Shown here: in pieces, positions 9,306-17,819 of the stretch | Position numbering within the stretch: the stretch's first letter is position 1 | Layout of the letters: each line of letters starts with the position of its first letter | NCBI RefSeq assembly: GCF_003725545.1 | Contig: NZ_RJLN01000002.1 | Coordinates: 62,001-126,000 of the forward strand | Length of the DNA stretch: 64,000 nucleotides | From: Micromonospora solifontis | GTDB taxonomy: Bacteria > Actinomycetota > Actinomycetes > Mycobacteriales > Micromonosporaceae | Direction: 5' to 3' | Translations under genes and position numbers: made by a program | Notes under the pieces: model-generated | Seen by the model: only the letters and a program-made list of their open reading frames with translations | Databases searched by the model: none | What the model was told of the DNA's origin: nothing

Positions 9306-9682
9306 TTCGGCGACTCCAGCTCGTAGTACGGGTTGTAGATCACCTTGCGGTCGTCCCGGACGGCCACCCGGCCGCGGGCGGTCAGGTGCCGGCCCGGCTC
9401 GATCCCGGCGATGTGCCGCCGGCCCAACCAGACCAGGGTGACCACGTCGTTGCCGTCGTAGAGGTCGGCCTCCAGGGTCGGCAGGTTCGTCCGGGGCGTG
9501 TAGACCACCGTGCGGAGCCGGCCGGCGACCGACACCACCTGGCCGCGGCTGCACTGGTGGGCCGGCATGCCGCCGGACTGGGCGCTCTCCCGGCGCAGCT
9601 CCTGCGCCTCGATCTCGGACTCGCTCGCGGTGAGCCGATGCAGGAGCCGCCGGAGCGACACCCGGCTCTCGTCGGTCGTCAT
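9302..9682 (-). CDS. OB-fold nucleic-acid-binding protein
   Basis: 126 residues. The segment from about residue 45 (RGQVVSVAGRLRTVVYTP ... LEADLYDGNDVVTLVWLG ... HLTARGRVAVRDD) reads as a five-strand OB-fold like the anticodon-binding or RecG wedge type. Conserved in actinobacteria beside DUF3159 and DUF3710, so a partnership is likely, but the nucleic acid ligand is unknown. ATG 9682 begins MTTDESRVSLRRLLHRL, the conserved N-terminus. Its stop overlaps the DUF3159 start by four bases. Confidence 0.88.
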   Translation of the reverse strand: MTTDESRVSLRRLLHRLTASESEIEAQELRRESAQSGGMPAHQCSRGQVVSVAGRLRTVVYTPRTNLPTLEADLYDGNDVVTLVWLGRRHIAGIEPGRHLTARGRVAVRDDRKVIYNPYYELESPK

Positions 9683-9888
9683 GACCTCCGCGTCACCCTT
9701 CTCCACCCGGTCCGCCCGGCGCTGACTCGGCCCGGCGGAGCGCCGGGGCCGTCCCGCCAGCGTACGCCGAGACGCCCCGCCGGCCGAGCCGGCGTCCGTC
9801 CGGGCGTACCCCCGTCCGGGGGCCGACGCGCGGCGGGCCCGGCGCCGCCGGCGGGAGCCGACGGGCACCGGGCCCGGCGCGGTACGTC

Positions 9889-10545
9889 TCAGGCCTCGCG
9901 CTGCTCCGGCGCGGGCTGCTGCCCGGCCGCCTGCTGCTCCGCCACCTCGCGGGGCAGCCGCAGCGGCAGCGGCTCCCGGACCGGCTTGGCCTCCTGGCCC
10001 CGGTCGACGACCAGGCCGTCGAGGCAGGCCGCCAGCGGGCCGGCGGCGACCGGATTCGTGGCCGCCTCGCCCTGGTAGACGCCGCGGACCATCCAGCGCG
10101 GCCCGTCGATGCCGACGAAGCGCAGGTCGGTCAGGCCGTCCGGGGTACGCACCCGGGCGCGCAGCTCGGTGCCGTACTCGCCCTCGACCTCCTGGGCGGC
10201 GGCGCCGTCGTTGAACAGCGACTGCCGGATCTCCTCGCGCACCTCGTCCCAGATGCCCTCGGAGCGGGGCGCGGCGAAGACGCCGAGCTGCAGGGCGTTC
10301 TGCCCGTGCACCAGCACGACCTGCTGGATCACGCCCTGCGGGTCGGCCTGCACCCGCACCTCGACCTCCGGCACCGCCGGGATCTGGAGGCTGCCCAGGT
10401 CCAGTCGCGGCGCGTCCGGCGCCTCGGCGACGTCGTACGGGCCCCGGGCCGGCGGCGTCGGAGTCTCCTCGTCGTCGAGGACCCCGGGGTTCCGCTCGTC
10501 ACGCGCGTGCCGCGCGCCCTCGGCCCGCTTACGAGAGAAGATCAC
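9889..10545 (-). CDS. DUF3710 protein
   Basis: 218 residues, soluble. It begins with a basic stretch (IFSRKRAEGARHARDE), then an acidic linker, then a folded domain from about residue 45 (RLDLGSLQIPAVPEVEVRVQ) to residue 195. The conserved core includes GIWDEVREEIRQSL and RWMVRGVYQG. The family is actinobacterial and of unknown function; some annotations call it an alanine-rich protein (Rv2696c-like). It follows dut after 25 bases and precedes the OB-fold gene after about 200 bases. GTG 10545 gives the usual N-terminus. Confidence 0.88.
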   Translation of the reverse strand: MIFSRKRAEGARHARDERNPGVLDDEETPTPPARGPYDVAEAPDAPRLDLGSLQIPAVPEVEVRVQADPQGVIQQVVLVHGQNALQLGVFAAPRSEGIWDEVREEIRQSLFNDGAAAQEVEGEYGTELRARVRTPDGLTDLRFVGIDGPRWMVRGVYQGEAATNPVAAGPLAACLDGLVVDRGQEAKPVREPLPLRLPREVAEQQAAGQQPAPEQREA

Positions 10546-10570
10546 TGCGCCCACCCTCCGCTGTTCGCAC

Positions 10571-11068
10571 TCACCCTGCCACCTCTTCCGTCTGCCCGCC
10601 CGCCGGAGCCGGAACCAGCCCGGCGTGCCCGCCGGTGGACCCGTGCCCGCCGGCGCCCCGCCGGGAGGCGGGCAGTTCCGCCACCGGCTGGAACTCGGCC
10701 CGCGCGACCCGCTGGACGACGAGCTGCGCGATCCGGTCGCCCCGGCTGATCTTCGCCGGGGTGTCCTGATCATGGTTGATCAGGTTGACCAGGATCTCAC
10801 CCCGGTAGCCGGCGTCGACCGTACCGGGCGCGTTGAGCACCGTCACGCCGAGCCTGGCCGCCAGCCCCGATCGGGGGTGCACCAGCCCGACGTACCCCTC
10901 GGGCAGCGCGATGGCCACGCCGGTGGGCACCAGGGCCCGCCCGCCGGGCGGCAGCTCCACGTCCGCGGCGGCCACCAGGTCCGCGCCGGCGTCGCCGGGA
11001 TGGGCGTACGCCGGCAGCGGCAGCTCGGGGTCGAGCTGCCGTACCGGCACGGGTACGACGTCTGTCAC
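10571..11068 (-). CDS. dut: Deoxyuridine 5'-triphosphate nucleotidohydrolase
   Basis: 165 residues. dUTPase hydrolyses dUTP to dUMP and pyrophosphate, which keeps uracil out of DNA and supplies dUMP for thymidylate synthesis; it works as a homotrimer. The five motifs are visible: [44 protein letters not shown], and a degenerate glycine-rich C-terminal arm ([13 protein letters not shown]). GTG 11068 is preceded by AGAGGAAG. First gene of the dut-DUF3710-OB-DUF3159 cluster and divergent from the DUF3093 gene. Confidence 0.97.
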   Translation of the reverse strand: MTDVVPVPVRQLDPELPLPAYAHPGDAGADLVAAADVELPPGGRALVPTGVAIALPEGYVGLVHPRSGLAARLGVTVLNAPGTVDAGYRGEILVNLINHDQDTPAKISRGDRIAQLVVQRVARAEFQPVAELPASRRGAGGHGSTGGHAGLVPAPAGGQTEEVAG

Positions 11069-11142
11069 GGTCTTCCTCTTCCGTCCGGTCCTTGCGGGGG
11101 TAACCCTGCCATCCTGCCGGTTGGCGGGCCGGCCGTGCGCCG

Positions 11143-11148
11143 TACCCT
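11143..11148 (+). promoter_or_regulatory. Candidate -10 (TACCCT) of the DUF3093 gene
   Basis: TACCCT ends six bases before the GTG start at 11155, and no ribosome-binding site is present. That spacing places transcription initiation at the start codon, a leaderless arrangement. Confidence 0.45.
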
Positions 11149-11154
11149 CGGACT

Positions 11155-11655
11155 GTGCGCCAGTCGTCGTTCCCGTCCGCCCCGACGTCCCGGGTGACCC
11201 CCGCCGCGGAGTACGCGGAGCGGCTCACCCTGCCCTGGTGGGCCTGGCCGGCCGGGCTGGCCCTGGCCGGGCTGCTCGCCGCCGAGCTGTGGATGGGCGC
11301 GAGCGGCGTCCGTGCCTGGCTGCCCTTCGCGGTGCTGATCCCGGCGGCCGTGGCCGGACTGGCCTGGCTGGGTCGGATCCGGGTCGCGGTCCGCGACGGC
11401 GAGCTGCGGGTGGACGACGCCCGCCTCCCGGTCCGGTACGTCGCCGACGTGGTCCCGCTCGACGCGGCCGGCCGGCGCGAGGCGCTCGGCGTCGGCGCCG
11501 ACCCGCTCGCCTTCGTGGTGCAGCGGCCCTGGGTCGGCGGCGCGGTGCAGGTGGTGCTGGACGACCCCGCCGACCCCACCCCGTTCTGGGTGGTGAGCAC
11601 CCGGCACCCGGTGGAGCTGGCCGCCGCCGTCCTCGCCGCCCGCGACGCCGCCTGA
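11155..11655 (+). CDS. DUF3093 membrane protein
   Basis: 166 residues with two adjacent transmembrane helices ([19 protein letters not shown] and [20 protein letters not shown]) near residues 24-65, then a cytoplasmic beta-rich domain ([20 protein letters not shown] onward) resembling a small PH-like fold. The DUF3093 family is actinobacterial and conserved next to dut (Rv2698). Function unknown. GTG 11155 appears leaderless. Convergent with the gene ending at 11879. Confidence 0.9.
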   Translation: MRQSSFPSAPTSRVTPAAEYAERLTLPWWAWPAGLALAGLLAAELWMGASGVRAWLPFAVLIPAAVAGLAWLGRIRVAVRDGELRVDDARLPVRYVADVVPLDAAGRREALGVGADPLAFVVQRPWVGGAVQVVLDDPADPTPFWVVSTRHPVELAAAVLAARDAA

Positions 11656-11665
11656 CCGAGCCCGC

Positions 11666-11878
11666 TCGCCGCACCCTCTCACCGCGCCACCGTGCCTCTC
11701 GCCGCGCCACCGTGGCCGGCGGCGCCCCGCCGCCCGCCGCTGCTGTTGCGCGCTGTTTCCGGGAAAGAGTGCCCATCCGCCGGCCGGTGGCCACTGTTTC
11801 CCTGCTTTAGTGGCATCGGGCCGGGACGGCGCGACGCTGCTCTACTGGCGTCGGGCCGGGAGCGGGCGCGAACCGGGC
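11666..11878. other. Intergenic region with imperfect hairpins and short direct repeats
   Basis: No gene seen. It holds a 23-bp imperfect inverted repeat (11750-11772, arms GCGCTGTTTCC and GGAAAGAGTGC, two mismatches), two direct copies of CCGCGCCACCGTG near 11683 and 11702, and a GCCACT/AGTGGC hairpin whose right end starts a duplicated ATCGGGCCGGGA-like motif. It separates convergent genes and may act in termination. Confidence 0.45.
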
Positions 11879-12721
11879 TCAGGGGAGGGCAGGGCGGGAG
11901 CCACCGGGCAGGTCACGAGCCTGCCGGCGCAGGTCCTTGCGGAGCTGGTCGGCCAGGGTACGGGTGGCCCGGCGGTTGAGGTAGCCGGCCACGGCGGCGC
12001 CGGTCAGGAACGGGCCCAGCGTGGTCAGGTTCCGGCCGAACCGGCGCAGCAGGCTGTCCCGCAGCTCGCGGCGGGCGGCGGTGCCGAGTACCGCGCTCAC
12101 CCCGACCCCGGGCATCATCGGGTTGATCCCCCGTTGGCTGGCCCAGGACTGCACCAGGGCGACCGCGCGCGGCGTGCCGCCGGGGGGCAGCGGGACCCGG
12201 TGGATCTCGTGCAGCTCGCCGATCAGCTTCAGCTCGATGGCGACCACCGCGACCGTCTCGGCGGCCAGCAGCACCGGCGCGGAGAGCAGCGTCGGGGTGA
12301 CCGCCCATTCCACCGCGGCGACCCCGCCACCGGCCGCGCCGACCCCGGCGGTGGCCCGGGCGGCGTTGCGGATCAGGCGCTCGGCCAGCTCGTCGTCATC
12401 CAGGCCGGGGAAGTGCCGGCGCAGCGTGGCCAGATCCCGGATCGGCACGTGCGGGGCGACCTCGGCGACGGTGTCCGCCATCCAGCGGACCGCGGCCTTC
12501 GGCTTGAACAGGTCGGTGAGCCCACGGGCCCGCGCCTGACCGACCAGCCGGGTGAGCAGCTGCCGACGCCGGGCGGGCGCGATGTCGTCGGCGGTGAGGG
12601 CGGCGACGGTTGCGCCGAGCTGGTCGGCGTCGCCGGCCGGCGCGTCACCGTTCCCGGTCGAGGGGTCGACGCCGGGCTCGTCGGCGCTCGGCCCCCCGGC
12701 CCGCTCGCTGCGCTCGCTCAC
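11879..12721 (-). CDS. Conserved hypothetical protein, possibly membrane-associated
   Basis: 280 residues; not recognised with confidence. The middle has hydrophobic stretches (TPTLLSAPVLLAAETVAVVAIELKLIGELHEI, around residues 145-175, and TLGPFLTGAAVAGYL near 245), and the overall layout faintly recalls EcsC-type proteins. The Asp/Glu-rich first 40 residues look disordered. The GTG start lies inside a 20-bp repeat (12702-12721) that is duplicated 81 bp upstream, so the first residues, MSERSER, are encoded by a repeat and may not be conserved. True translation could begin further in. It is convergent with the DUF3093 gene. Confidence 0.75.
   Translation of the reverse strand: MSERSERAGGPSADEPGVDPSTGNGDAPAGDADQLGATVAALTADDIAPARRRQLLTRLVGQARARGLTDLFKPKAAVRWMADTVAEVAPHVPIRDLATLRRHFPGLDDDELAERLIRNAARATAGVGAAGGGVAAVEWAVTPTLLSAPVLLAAETVAVVAIELKLIGELHEIHRVPLPPGGTPRAVALVQSWASQRGINPMMPGVGVSAVLGTAARRELRDSLLRRFGRNLTTLGPFLTGAAVAGYLNRRATRTLADQLRKDLRRQARDLPGGSRPALP
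12702..12721 (-). repeat. GAGCGAGCGCAGCGAGCG repeat, copy 1 (encodes MSERSER)
   Basis: Twenty bases identical to 12783-12802. On the minus strand it reads GTGAGCGAGCGCAGCGAGCG and provides the start codon and first six to seven codons of the downstream gene. Confidence 0.8.
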
Positions 12722-12782
12722 GCCGCCGCCTCGCTCCGCTCCACGGCGACGCGAGGCGCCACGCTACTGAGCCAGATGGTTC

Positions 12783-12802
12783 GCTCGCTGCGCTCGCTCA
12801 CT
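12783..12802 (-). repeat. GAGCGAGCGCAGCGAGCG repeat, copy 2
   Basis: Exact 20-bp copy of 12702-12721, 81 bp upstream of it in the leader of the same gene. A related degenerate form, GAGCGAAGCGAGGTGAC, occurs before psuK at about 21705. Confidence 0.8.
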
Positions 12803-12888
12803 CTCCGCCCTCCCGTGCTCCGGGCGGCGTGGCAGCCGCCGGTACGAGTCAAGCAGCTTCCCGCCACCGGCGCACGGCGGCTCGAACA

Positions 12889-12916
12889 GCGGCGGCCCCG
12901 TCGAGGAGGCCGCCGC
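12889..12916 (-). terminator. Hairpin terminator of the DUF4193 gene
   Basis: A 9-bp perfect stem (GCGGCGGCC, 12889-12897, pairing with 12908-12916) with a 10-base loop, starting 19 bases past the DUF4193 stop codon. No U-tract. Confidence 0.55.
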
Positions 12917-12934
12917 CGGTGACACGAGTCGGGG

Positions 12935-13231
12935 TCAGACGCACTCGCGGCAGATCAGTTCGCCGTTCCGCTCGACGGCGAGCTGGCTGCGGTGGTGGAC
13001 CAGGAAGCAGCGGCCGCACCGGAACTCGTCCTGCTGCATCGGTAGCACCTTGACCGTGAGCTCTTCGTCGGCCAGGTCGGCGCCGGGGAGCTCGAAGCTC
13101 TCCGCCACCTCGGCCTCGTCGACGTCCACGGCGCCCGACTGTGAGTCGACCCGCCGTGCCTTGAGCTCTTCCAGGCTGTCCTCGCCGAGGTCGACCTCGT
13201 CGCGACGCGGGGCGTCGTAGTCGGTGGCCAT
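12935..13231 (-). CDS. DUF4193 zinc-ribbon-like protein
   Basis: 98 residues. An acidic N-terminal half (YDAPRRDEVDLGEDSLEEL) leads to a C-terminal treble of cysteines, FRCGRCFLVHHRSQ...LICRECV, i.e. CxxC...CxxC, which should bind one zinc ion. The family is widespread in actinobacteria beside the dut cluster (Rv2699c) and its function is unknown; the acidic arm plus zinc ribbon resembles RNA polymerase-binding small proteins. ATG 13231 gives the conserved MATDYD start. A perfect 14-bp palindrome (13245-13258) lies 13 bases upstream. Confidence 0.92.
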   Translation of the reverse strand: MATDYDAPRRDEVDLGEDSLEELKARRVDSQSGAVDVDEAEVAESFELPGADLADEELTVKVLPMQQDEFRCGRCFLVHHRSQLAVERNGELICRECV

Positions 13232-13244
13232 CGGTTTCACTCTC

Positions 13245-13258
13245 CCATATCGATATGG
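13245..13258. promoter_or_regulatory. 14-bp palindrome CCATATCGATATGG
   Basis: Perfect inverted repeat, rare in 73% GC DNA, 13 bases upstream of the DUF4193 ATG and therefore in its leader or core promoter. Candidate operator; regulator unknown. Confidence 0.5.
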
Positions 13259-13490
13259 TCGCTTCCGGGTGTAACGCCGGACGACGCTGTTTCGGTTCCA
13301 CTGGCCGGCCACCAAATGTGTCGGTCACCCGACGCAACGACCGGTGGGCCGAGTCGCCAGAGGAACTCCCCCGGCGAGCGCGGAACCTTACCCCCCCTTT
13401 GGGCGAGGCATGTATACCGCCCTCGTGGCAGAGATGTACGCCCCTGCGCCCGAAGTTGTTCCCAATGTGACTCAGGCGACACGAAGATAG

Positions 13491-13504
13491 GGGTAGTACT
13501 ACCC
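13491..13504. promoter_or_regulatory. 14-bp palindrome GGGTAGTACTACCC
   Basis: Perfect inverted repeat with AT-rich centre in the middle of the divergent region. Candidate operator serving either gene; regulator unknown. Confidence 0.45.
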
Positions 13505-13638
13505 GTTCCCCCGGTGGCGCGCCGGCATGTCGGACTGTTTCCACGCGACGGCCGGACAACCGTTAACCTCAGCGGCGTACTCGACGGCCCGACCGCCGGC
13601 GGCCGCCGCCACCCAATCACTGTCCGGGGAGCGCCCAG

Positions 13639-14169
13639 ATGAGTTTTGCGCGAGTGCGGGCACTCGTTGTCGTCGGCCTGTTGGCGGTCTTCGCCCTGGT
13701 CTTCGTCGTCATCGCACTGGTGCGGGACACCCAGAGCAACGCGGGCACCGCCGAGGGCTGCCCCAAGAGTTGGCCGCTGGCCGACGTCACGCTGCGCGAG
13801 CCCAAGGACGTCAAGATCAACGTCTACAACGGCACCGACGAGGCGGGCCTGGCGGGCAGCGTCGCGGACGACTTCCGCAACCGCAAGTTCCAGGTCAAGA
13901 AGGAAGGCAACGCCCCCAAGCAGGTGGACGACGTCGCCGTGCTGCGCTTCGGACCGAAGGGCGTCGGCTCCGCGCATCTGCTGCGGGCCTATTTCCTCGA
14001 CAACGCCGATCCGCAGTTCGACATCAAGCGCAAGGACGACACGGTCGACGTGATCCTCGGCAACAGCTTCCAGCAGTTGGCCACCACCACCGAGGTCAAC
14101 CAGTCGCTCGGCGACCTCGGCTCGCCGGTCGCCCCGCCCGGCACCTGCCCGGCCCCGGTGGACAAATGA
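13639..14169 (+). CDS. Membrane-anchored LytR C-terminal domain protein (Cei-like)
   Basis: 176 residues. One N-terminal transmembrane helix (ALVVVGLLAVFALVFVVIALV, residues 8-28), then an extracytoplasmic LytR_C domain (VKINVYNGTDEAGLAGSVADDFRNR ... FGPKGVGSAHLLRAYF ... VDVILGNSFQQL). The NVYNGT and GxxG features are typical. LytR_C domains occur in cell-envelope proteins; the M. tuberculosis gene in this position, Rv2700, is the cell envelope integrity gene cei. ATG 13639 is supported by CCGGGGAGCG upstream. It ends at a strong bidirectional terminator shared with suhB. Confidence 0.9.
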   Translation: MSFARVRALVVVGLLAVFALVFVVIALVRDTQSNAGTAEGCPKSWPLADVTLREPKDVKINVYNGTDEAGLAGSVADDFRNRKFQVKKEGNAPKQVDDVAVLRFGPKGVGSAHLLRAYFLDNADPQFDIKRKDDTVDVILGNSFQQLATTTEVNQSLGDLGSPVAPPGTCPAPVDK

Positions 14170-14212
14170 CCCGTGGTCGGCCGTCCGGCCAGCCGTGATC
14201 CATCCGAATTGC

Positions 14213-14253
14213 CGAAAAGAGTGGCCGCTCCGCCGCGGAGGCCACTCTTTTCG
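14213..14253. terminator. Strong bidirectional intrinsic terminator
   Basis: A 14-bp perfect stem (CGAAAAGAGTGGCC, 14213-14226, with 14240-14253) with a 13-base loop and A/T-rich outer ends, giving a short U-run in both directions. It lies between the convergent LytR_C and suhB genes and is among the best terminators in the window. Confidence 0.85.
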
Positions 14254-14310
14254 CGTATCGGCGGGGCTCTGGACGTGGTGGCCGCCGCGTCGACCGGCGG
14301 TGAGCGGACC

Positions 14311-14439
14311 GCGCGGACCCGCCCCGGACGGCGGGTCAGGGACCGCCGGCGCGCGGACCCGCCCGGACGGCGGGTCAGGGACCGCCGGAGGCGGCGGACC
14401 GCGCGGACCCGCCCTTGACGGCGGGTCAGGGACCGCCGG
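14311..14439 (-). repeat. Triplicated terminator-like hairpin unit at the suhB 3' end
   Basis: Three tandem copies (starting 14311, 14351, 14401) of a 39-50 base unit beginning GCGCGGACCCGCCC and ending GGGTCAGGGACCGCCGG. Each contains a GACCCGCC/GGCGGGTC hairpin. The third copy includes the last codons and stop of suhB (14426-14428), so the suhB 3' end with its hairpin appears to have been duplicated twice downstream. Confidence 0.75.
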
Positions 14440-15247
14440 AGGCGTCCAGAGCGGCGAGCCGGGTGTGCAGCGGCTCGAAGAGGGCCGGCGGCGCGGCGAT
14501 CACCAGGTCCGGGCCGGGCGGCCGGCCGGACAGCCCGGTCACCAGCAGTCCCGCCTCGCGGGCGACCAGCCCGCCCGCGGCGAGGTCCCAGGCGGCCAAC
14601 CCCTTCTCGTAGTAGGCGTCCACCCGACCCTCGGCGGCCAGGCAGAGATCCAGCGCGGCGGCGCCCATCCGGCGGATGTCCCGCACGTGCGGGATCAACT
14701 CGGCGACCACCCGGGCCTGGTGCGCCCGCCGACCGGCGTCGTAGCCGAACCCGGTGGCGACCAGCGCCTGCCCCAGGTCGGTCTCGGTGGAGCAGCGCAG
14801 CCGCTCCCCGTCCCGCCAGGCGCCGCCGCCCGCCGTGGCGGTCCACTCCTCGCCGGTGACCACGTTGCGCACCACGCCGGCGACGACCTCGCCGCCCACC
14901 TCCGCCGCCAGGGAAACCGCGCAATACGGCAGCCCGTAGAGGTAGTTGACGGTGCCGTCGATCGGGTCGACGATCCAGCGCACCCCGTCCTCGGCGGCCG
15001 GGCCGGTCTTCCCCGCGCCGTACTCCTCGCCCAGCACCGCGTCGCCCGGGCGGCGCGCCCGCAACGCCCCCAGCACCTGCCGCTCGACCGCCCGGTCGGC
15101 CGCGGTGACCACGTCCGTGGCGGTGCTCTTGGTCGCGGCGACCGAGACTCCCTCGGCCCGCATCCGGTGTGCGGTGGCCGCGGCGTCCCGCGCCACCTCG
15201 ACGGCGATCGTGAGCAGTTCCTGCGGCGTGGGCGCCGAGGCGATCAT
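14426..15247 (-). CDS. suhB: Inositol monophosphatase family protein
   Basis: 273 residues. Magnesium-dependent lithium-sensitive phosphatase that releases inositol from inositol-1-phosphate, needed for phosphatidylinositol and mycothiol in actinobacteria. Metal and substrate motifs: LGEEYG, WIVDPIDGTVNYLYGLP, and the C-terminal KGLAAWDLAAGGLVAREAG containing the WD signature. ATG 15247 has GGAAGGGGAC upstream. It sits opposite the LytR_C gene and before the principal sigma factor, the same order as Rv2700-Rv2701c-Rv2703, but polyphosphate glucokinase (Rv2702) is absent here. The 3' end is inside the triplicated repeat. Confidence 0.93.
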   Translation of the reverse strand: MIASAPTPQELLTIAVEVARDAAATAHRMRAEGVSVAATKSTATDVVTAADRAVERQVLGALRARRPGDAVLGEEYGAGKTGPAAEDGVRWIVDPIDGTVNYLYGLPYCAVSLAAEVGGEVVAGVVRNVVTGEEWTATAGGGAWRDGERLRCSTETDLGQALVATGFGYDAGRRAHQARVVAELIPHVRDIRRMGAAALDLCLAAEGRVDAYYEKGLAAWDLAAGGLVAREAGLLVTGLSGRPPGPDLVIAAPPALFEPLHTRLAALDASGGP

Positions 15248-15534
15248 GTTCGTCCCCTTCCGGCACGATCCGGACCGGCCGGTTCGTGCGCGGGTATCAT
15301 CCTTACAAAGTCCACAACTGTGCCTAATCAGTGGTCCGTACGGCCCGTCCGCCGTGCGGCGCAGGATGATCGCCGCAGACGGCGTTACAATTCACCCTGC
15401 CCCACGCGCCACGGACCGCCAGCGACCGGTCGGCCCGGGACACGGGGGTCCCTCAACGACATCGCCCGGCACGGCGTCCCGTGCTGCGCCGGACGACCCG
15501 GCCGTGCTCGCTCTTCGCCTCCGGAAGGTCATTC

Positions 15535-17145
<1,611 letters not shown>

Positions 17146-17390
17146 GCCGTACCCGTCAACCAGACGTGTCGGTTTGATCACCAGCCGTAGAACACTCACC
17201 GGTGACCTGACGGTTGCCCGTTTGTGATCGTTGACGTGGCACCCTTGGTGCACGGCACACTGTCCTCCACGCCAGGTGTGACCTCCGTCCCCGACGGGCA
17301 CACAGGGAAGGCAGTGCCCGAGAAGGGTGTTGCACGATAGGTGAGCAACCGAAGAGAGTGTTCATCGGTGACGACCAGAGGAGGAAGGCG

Positions 17391-17624
17391 ATGACCCCGA
17401 CCCTCACGCCGCCGCCCGAGACGGTGAGCCCCCCGGCCGCCGATGAACGGTGCGACCGCTGCAATGCTGCCGGCAAGCTCCGGATCACTCTGGCGGGTGG
17501 GAGCGAGCTGGTGTTCTGTGGGCACCACGCGAACAAGTACGCGGAGGATCTCGTGAAGATCACCGTGCGCTACGCGTCGGACCCGGAGTTCAGCTGGCGT
17601 GGCGCCGATCTGATGGCGAATTGA
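17391..17624 (+). CDS. DUF7455 small cysteine protein
   Basis: 77 residues. A proline-rich start (TPTLTPPPETVSPPA) is followed by a compact domain with CDRCNAAGKLRITL and ELVFCGHHANKYAEDL, a CxxC...CxxH pattern consistent with zinc binding. Members lie directly downstream of the principal sigma factor gene in many actinobacteria; function unknown. ATG 17391 has a strong GAGGAAGG (17380-17388). It has its own 245-base upstream region, with a TTGACG near 17230 that could be a -35, so it need not be cotranscribed with the sigma gene. Confidence 0.9.
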   Translation: MTPTLTPPPETVSPPAADERCDRCNAAGKLRITLAGGSELVFCGHHANKYAEDLVKITVRYASDPEFSWRGADLMAN

Positions 17625-17647
17625 GCCGGTAACCAGATAACTGCGAC

Positions 17648-17689
17648 AAAGCCGGCCGGAGGCCCCCACGGGGACCTCCGGCCGGCTTT
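17648..17689 (+). terminator. Strong intrinsic terminator after DUF7455
   Basis: A 15-bp perfect stem (AAAGCCGGCCGGAGG, 17648-17662, with 17675-17689) with a 12-base loop; the 3' arm ends CTTTC. Located 23 bases after the stop codon. Confidence 0.85.
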
Positions 17690-17717
17690 CGCATTCCCCC
17701 ACCCGCCTATCTCTGTC

Positions 17718-17772
17718 GATCATGAAGTTAGCGGCACTTTTCGAGATCGACATCGCCGCCAACTTCATGATC
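17718..17772. repeat. 55-bp ATCATGAAGTT inverted-repeat element, copy 1
   Basis: 18-bp arms GATCATGAAGTTAGCGGC (17718-17735) and 17755-17772, one mismatch, around a 19-base centre. The element at 29048-29102 has the same arm and centre lengths and, when inverted, matches 15 of the 19 centre bases. Both copies sit between convergent genes. Confidence 0.85.
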
Positions 17773-17784
17773 ACCGGCGACGGC

Positions 17785-17819
17785 GGGGTGGGTGGGTGGG
17801 TGGGTGGGGGGGTGGGTGG
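17785..17819 (+). other. G-quadruplex-forming tract at the helicase 3' end
   Basis: Seven runs of three or more G separated by single T bases (GGGTGGGTGGGTGGG and on), plus a final GG. It stops one base before the helicase stop codon. Single-base loops make a very stable quadruplex in the plus DNA strand; the helicase transcript would carry the C-rich version. Confidence 0.8.

Larger units (their letters stand above)
13232..13638. other. Divergent intergenic region with two perfect palindromes
   Basis: About 400 bases without a gene, between the divergent DUF4193 and LytR_C genes. AT content is higher than the flanks. It contains CCATATCGATATGG (13245-13258) near the DUF4193 start and GGGTAGTACTACCC (13491-13504) about 135 bases before the LytR_C start. 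TTAACCT at 13563-13569 is a possible -10 region. Both palindromes are operator-like. Confidence 0.6.

Noticed and set aside
11810-12922. Plus-strand ORF opposite the conserved hypothetical gene
   Set aside because: The minus-strand frame has the regular codon and hydrophobicity pattern of a protein; the plus frame is the complement of it and rich in Arg/Gly.
14311-14439. CRISPR-like array
   Set aside because: Only three units, unequal spacing (40 and 50 bases) with no unique spacers, each a hairpin at a gene end. It is a duplicated terminator, not a CRISPR array.
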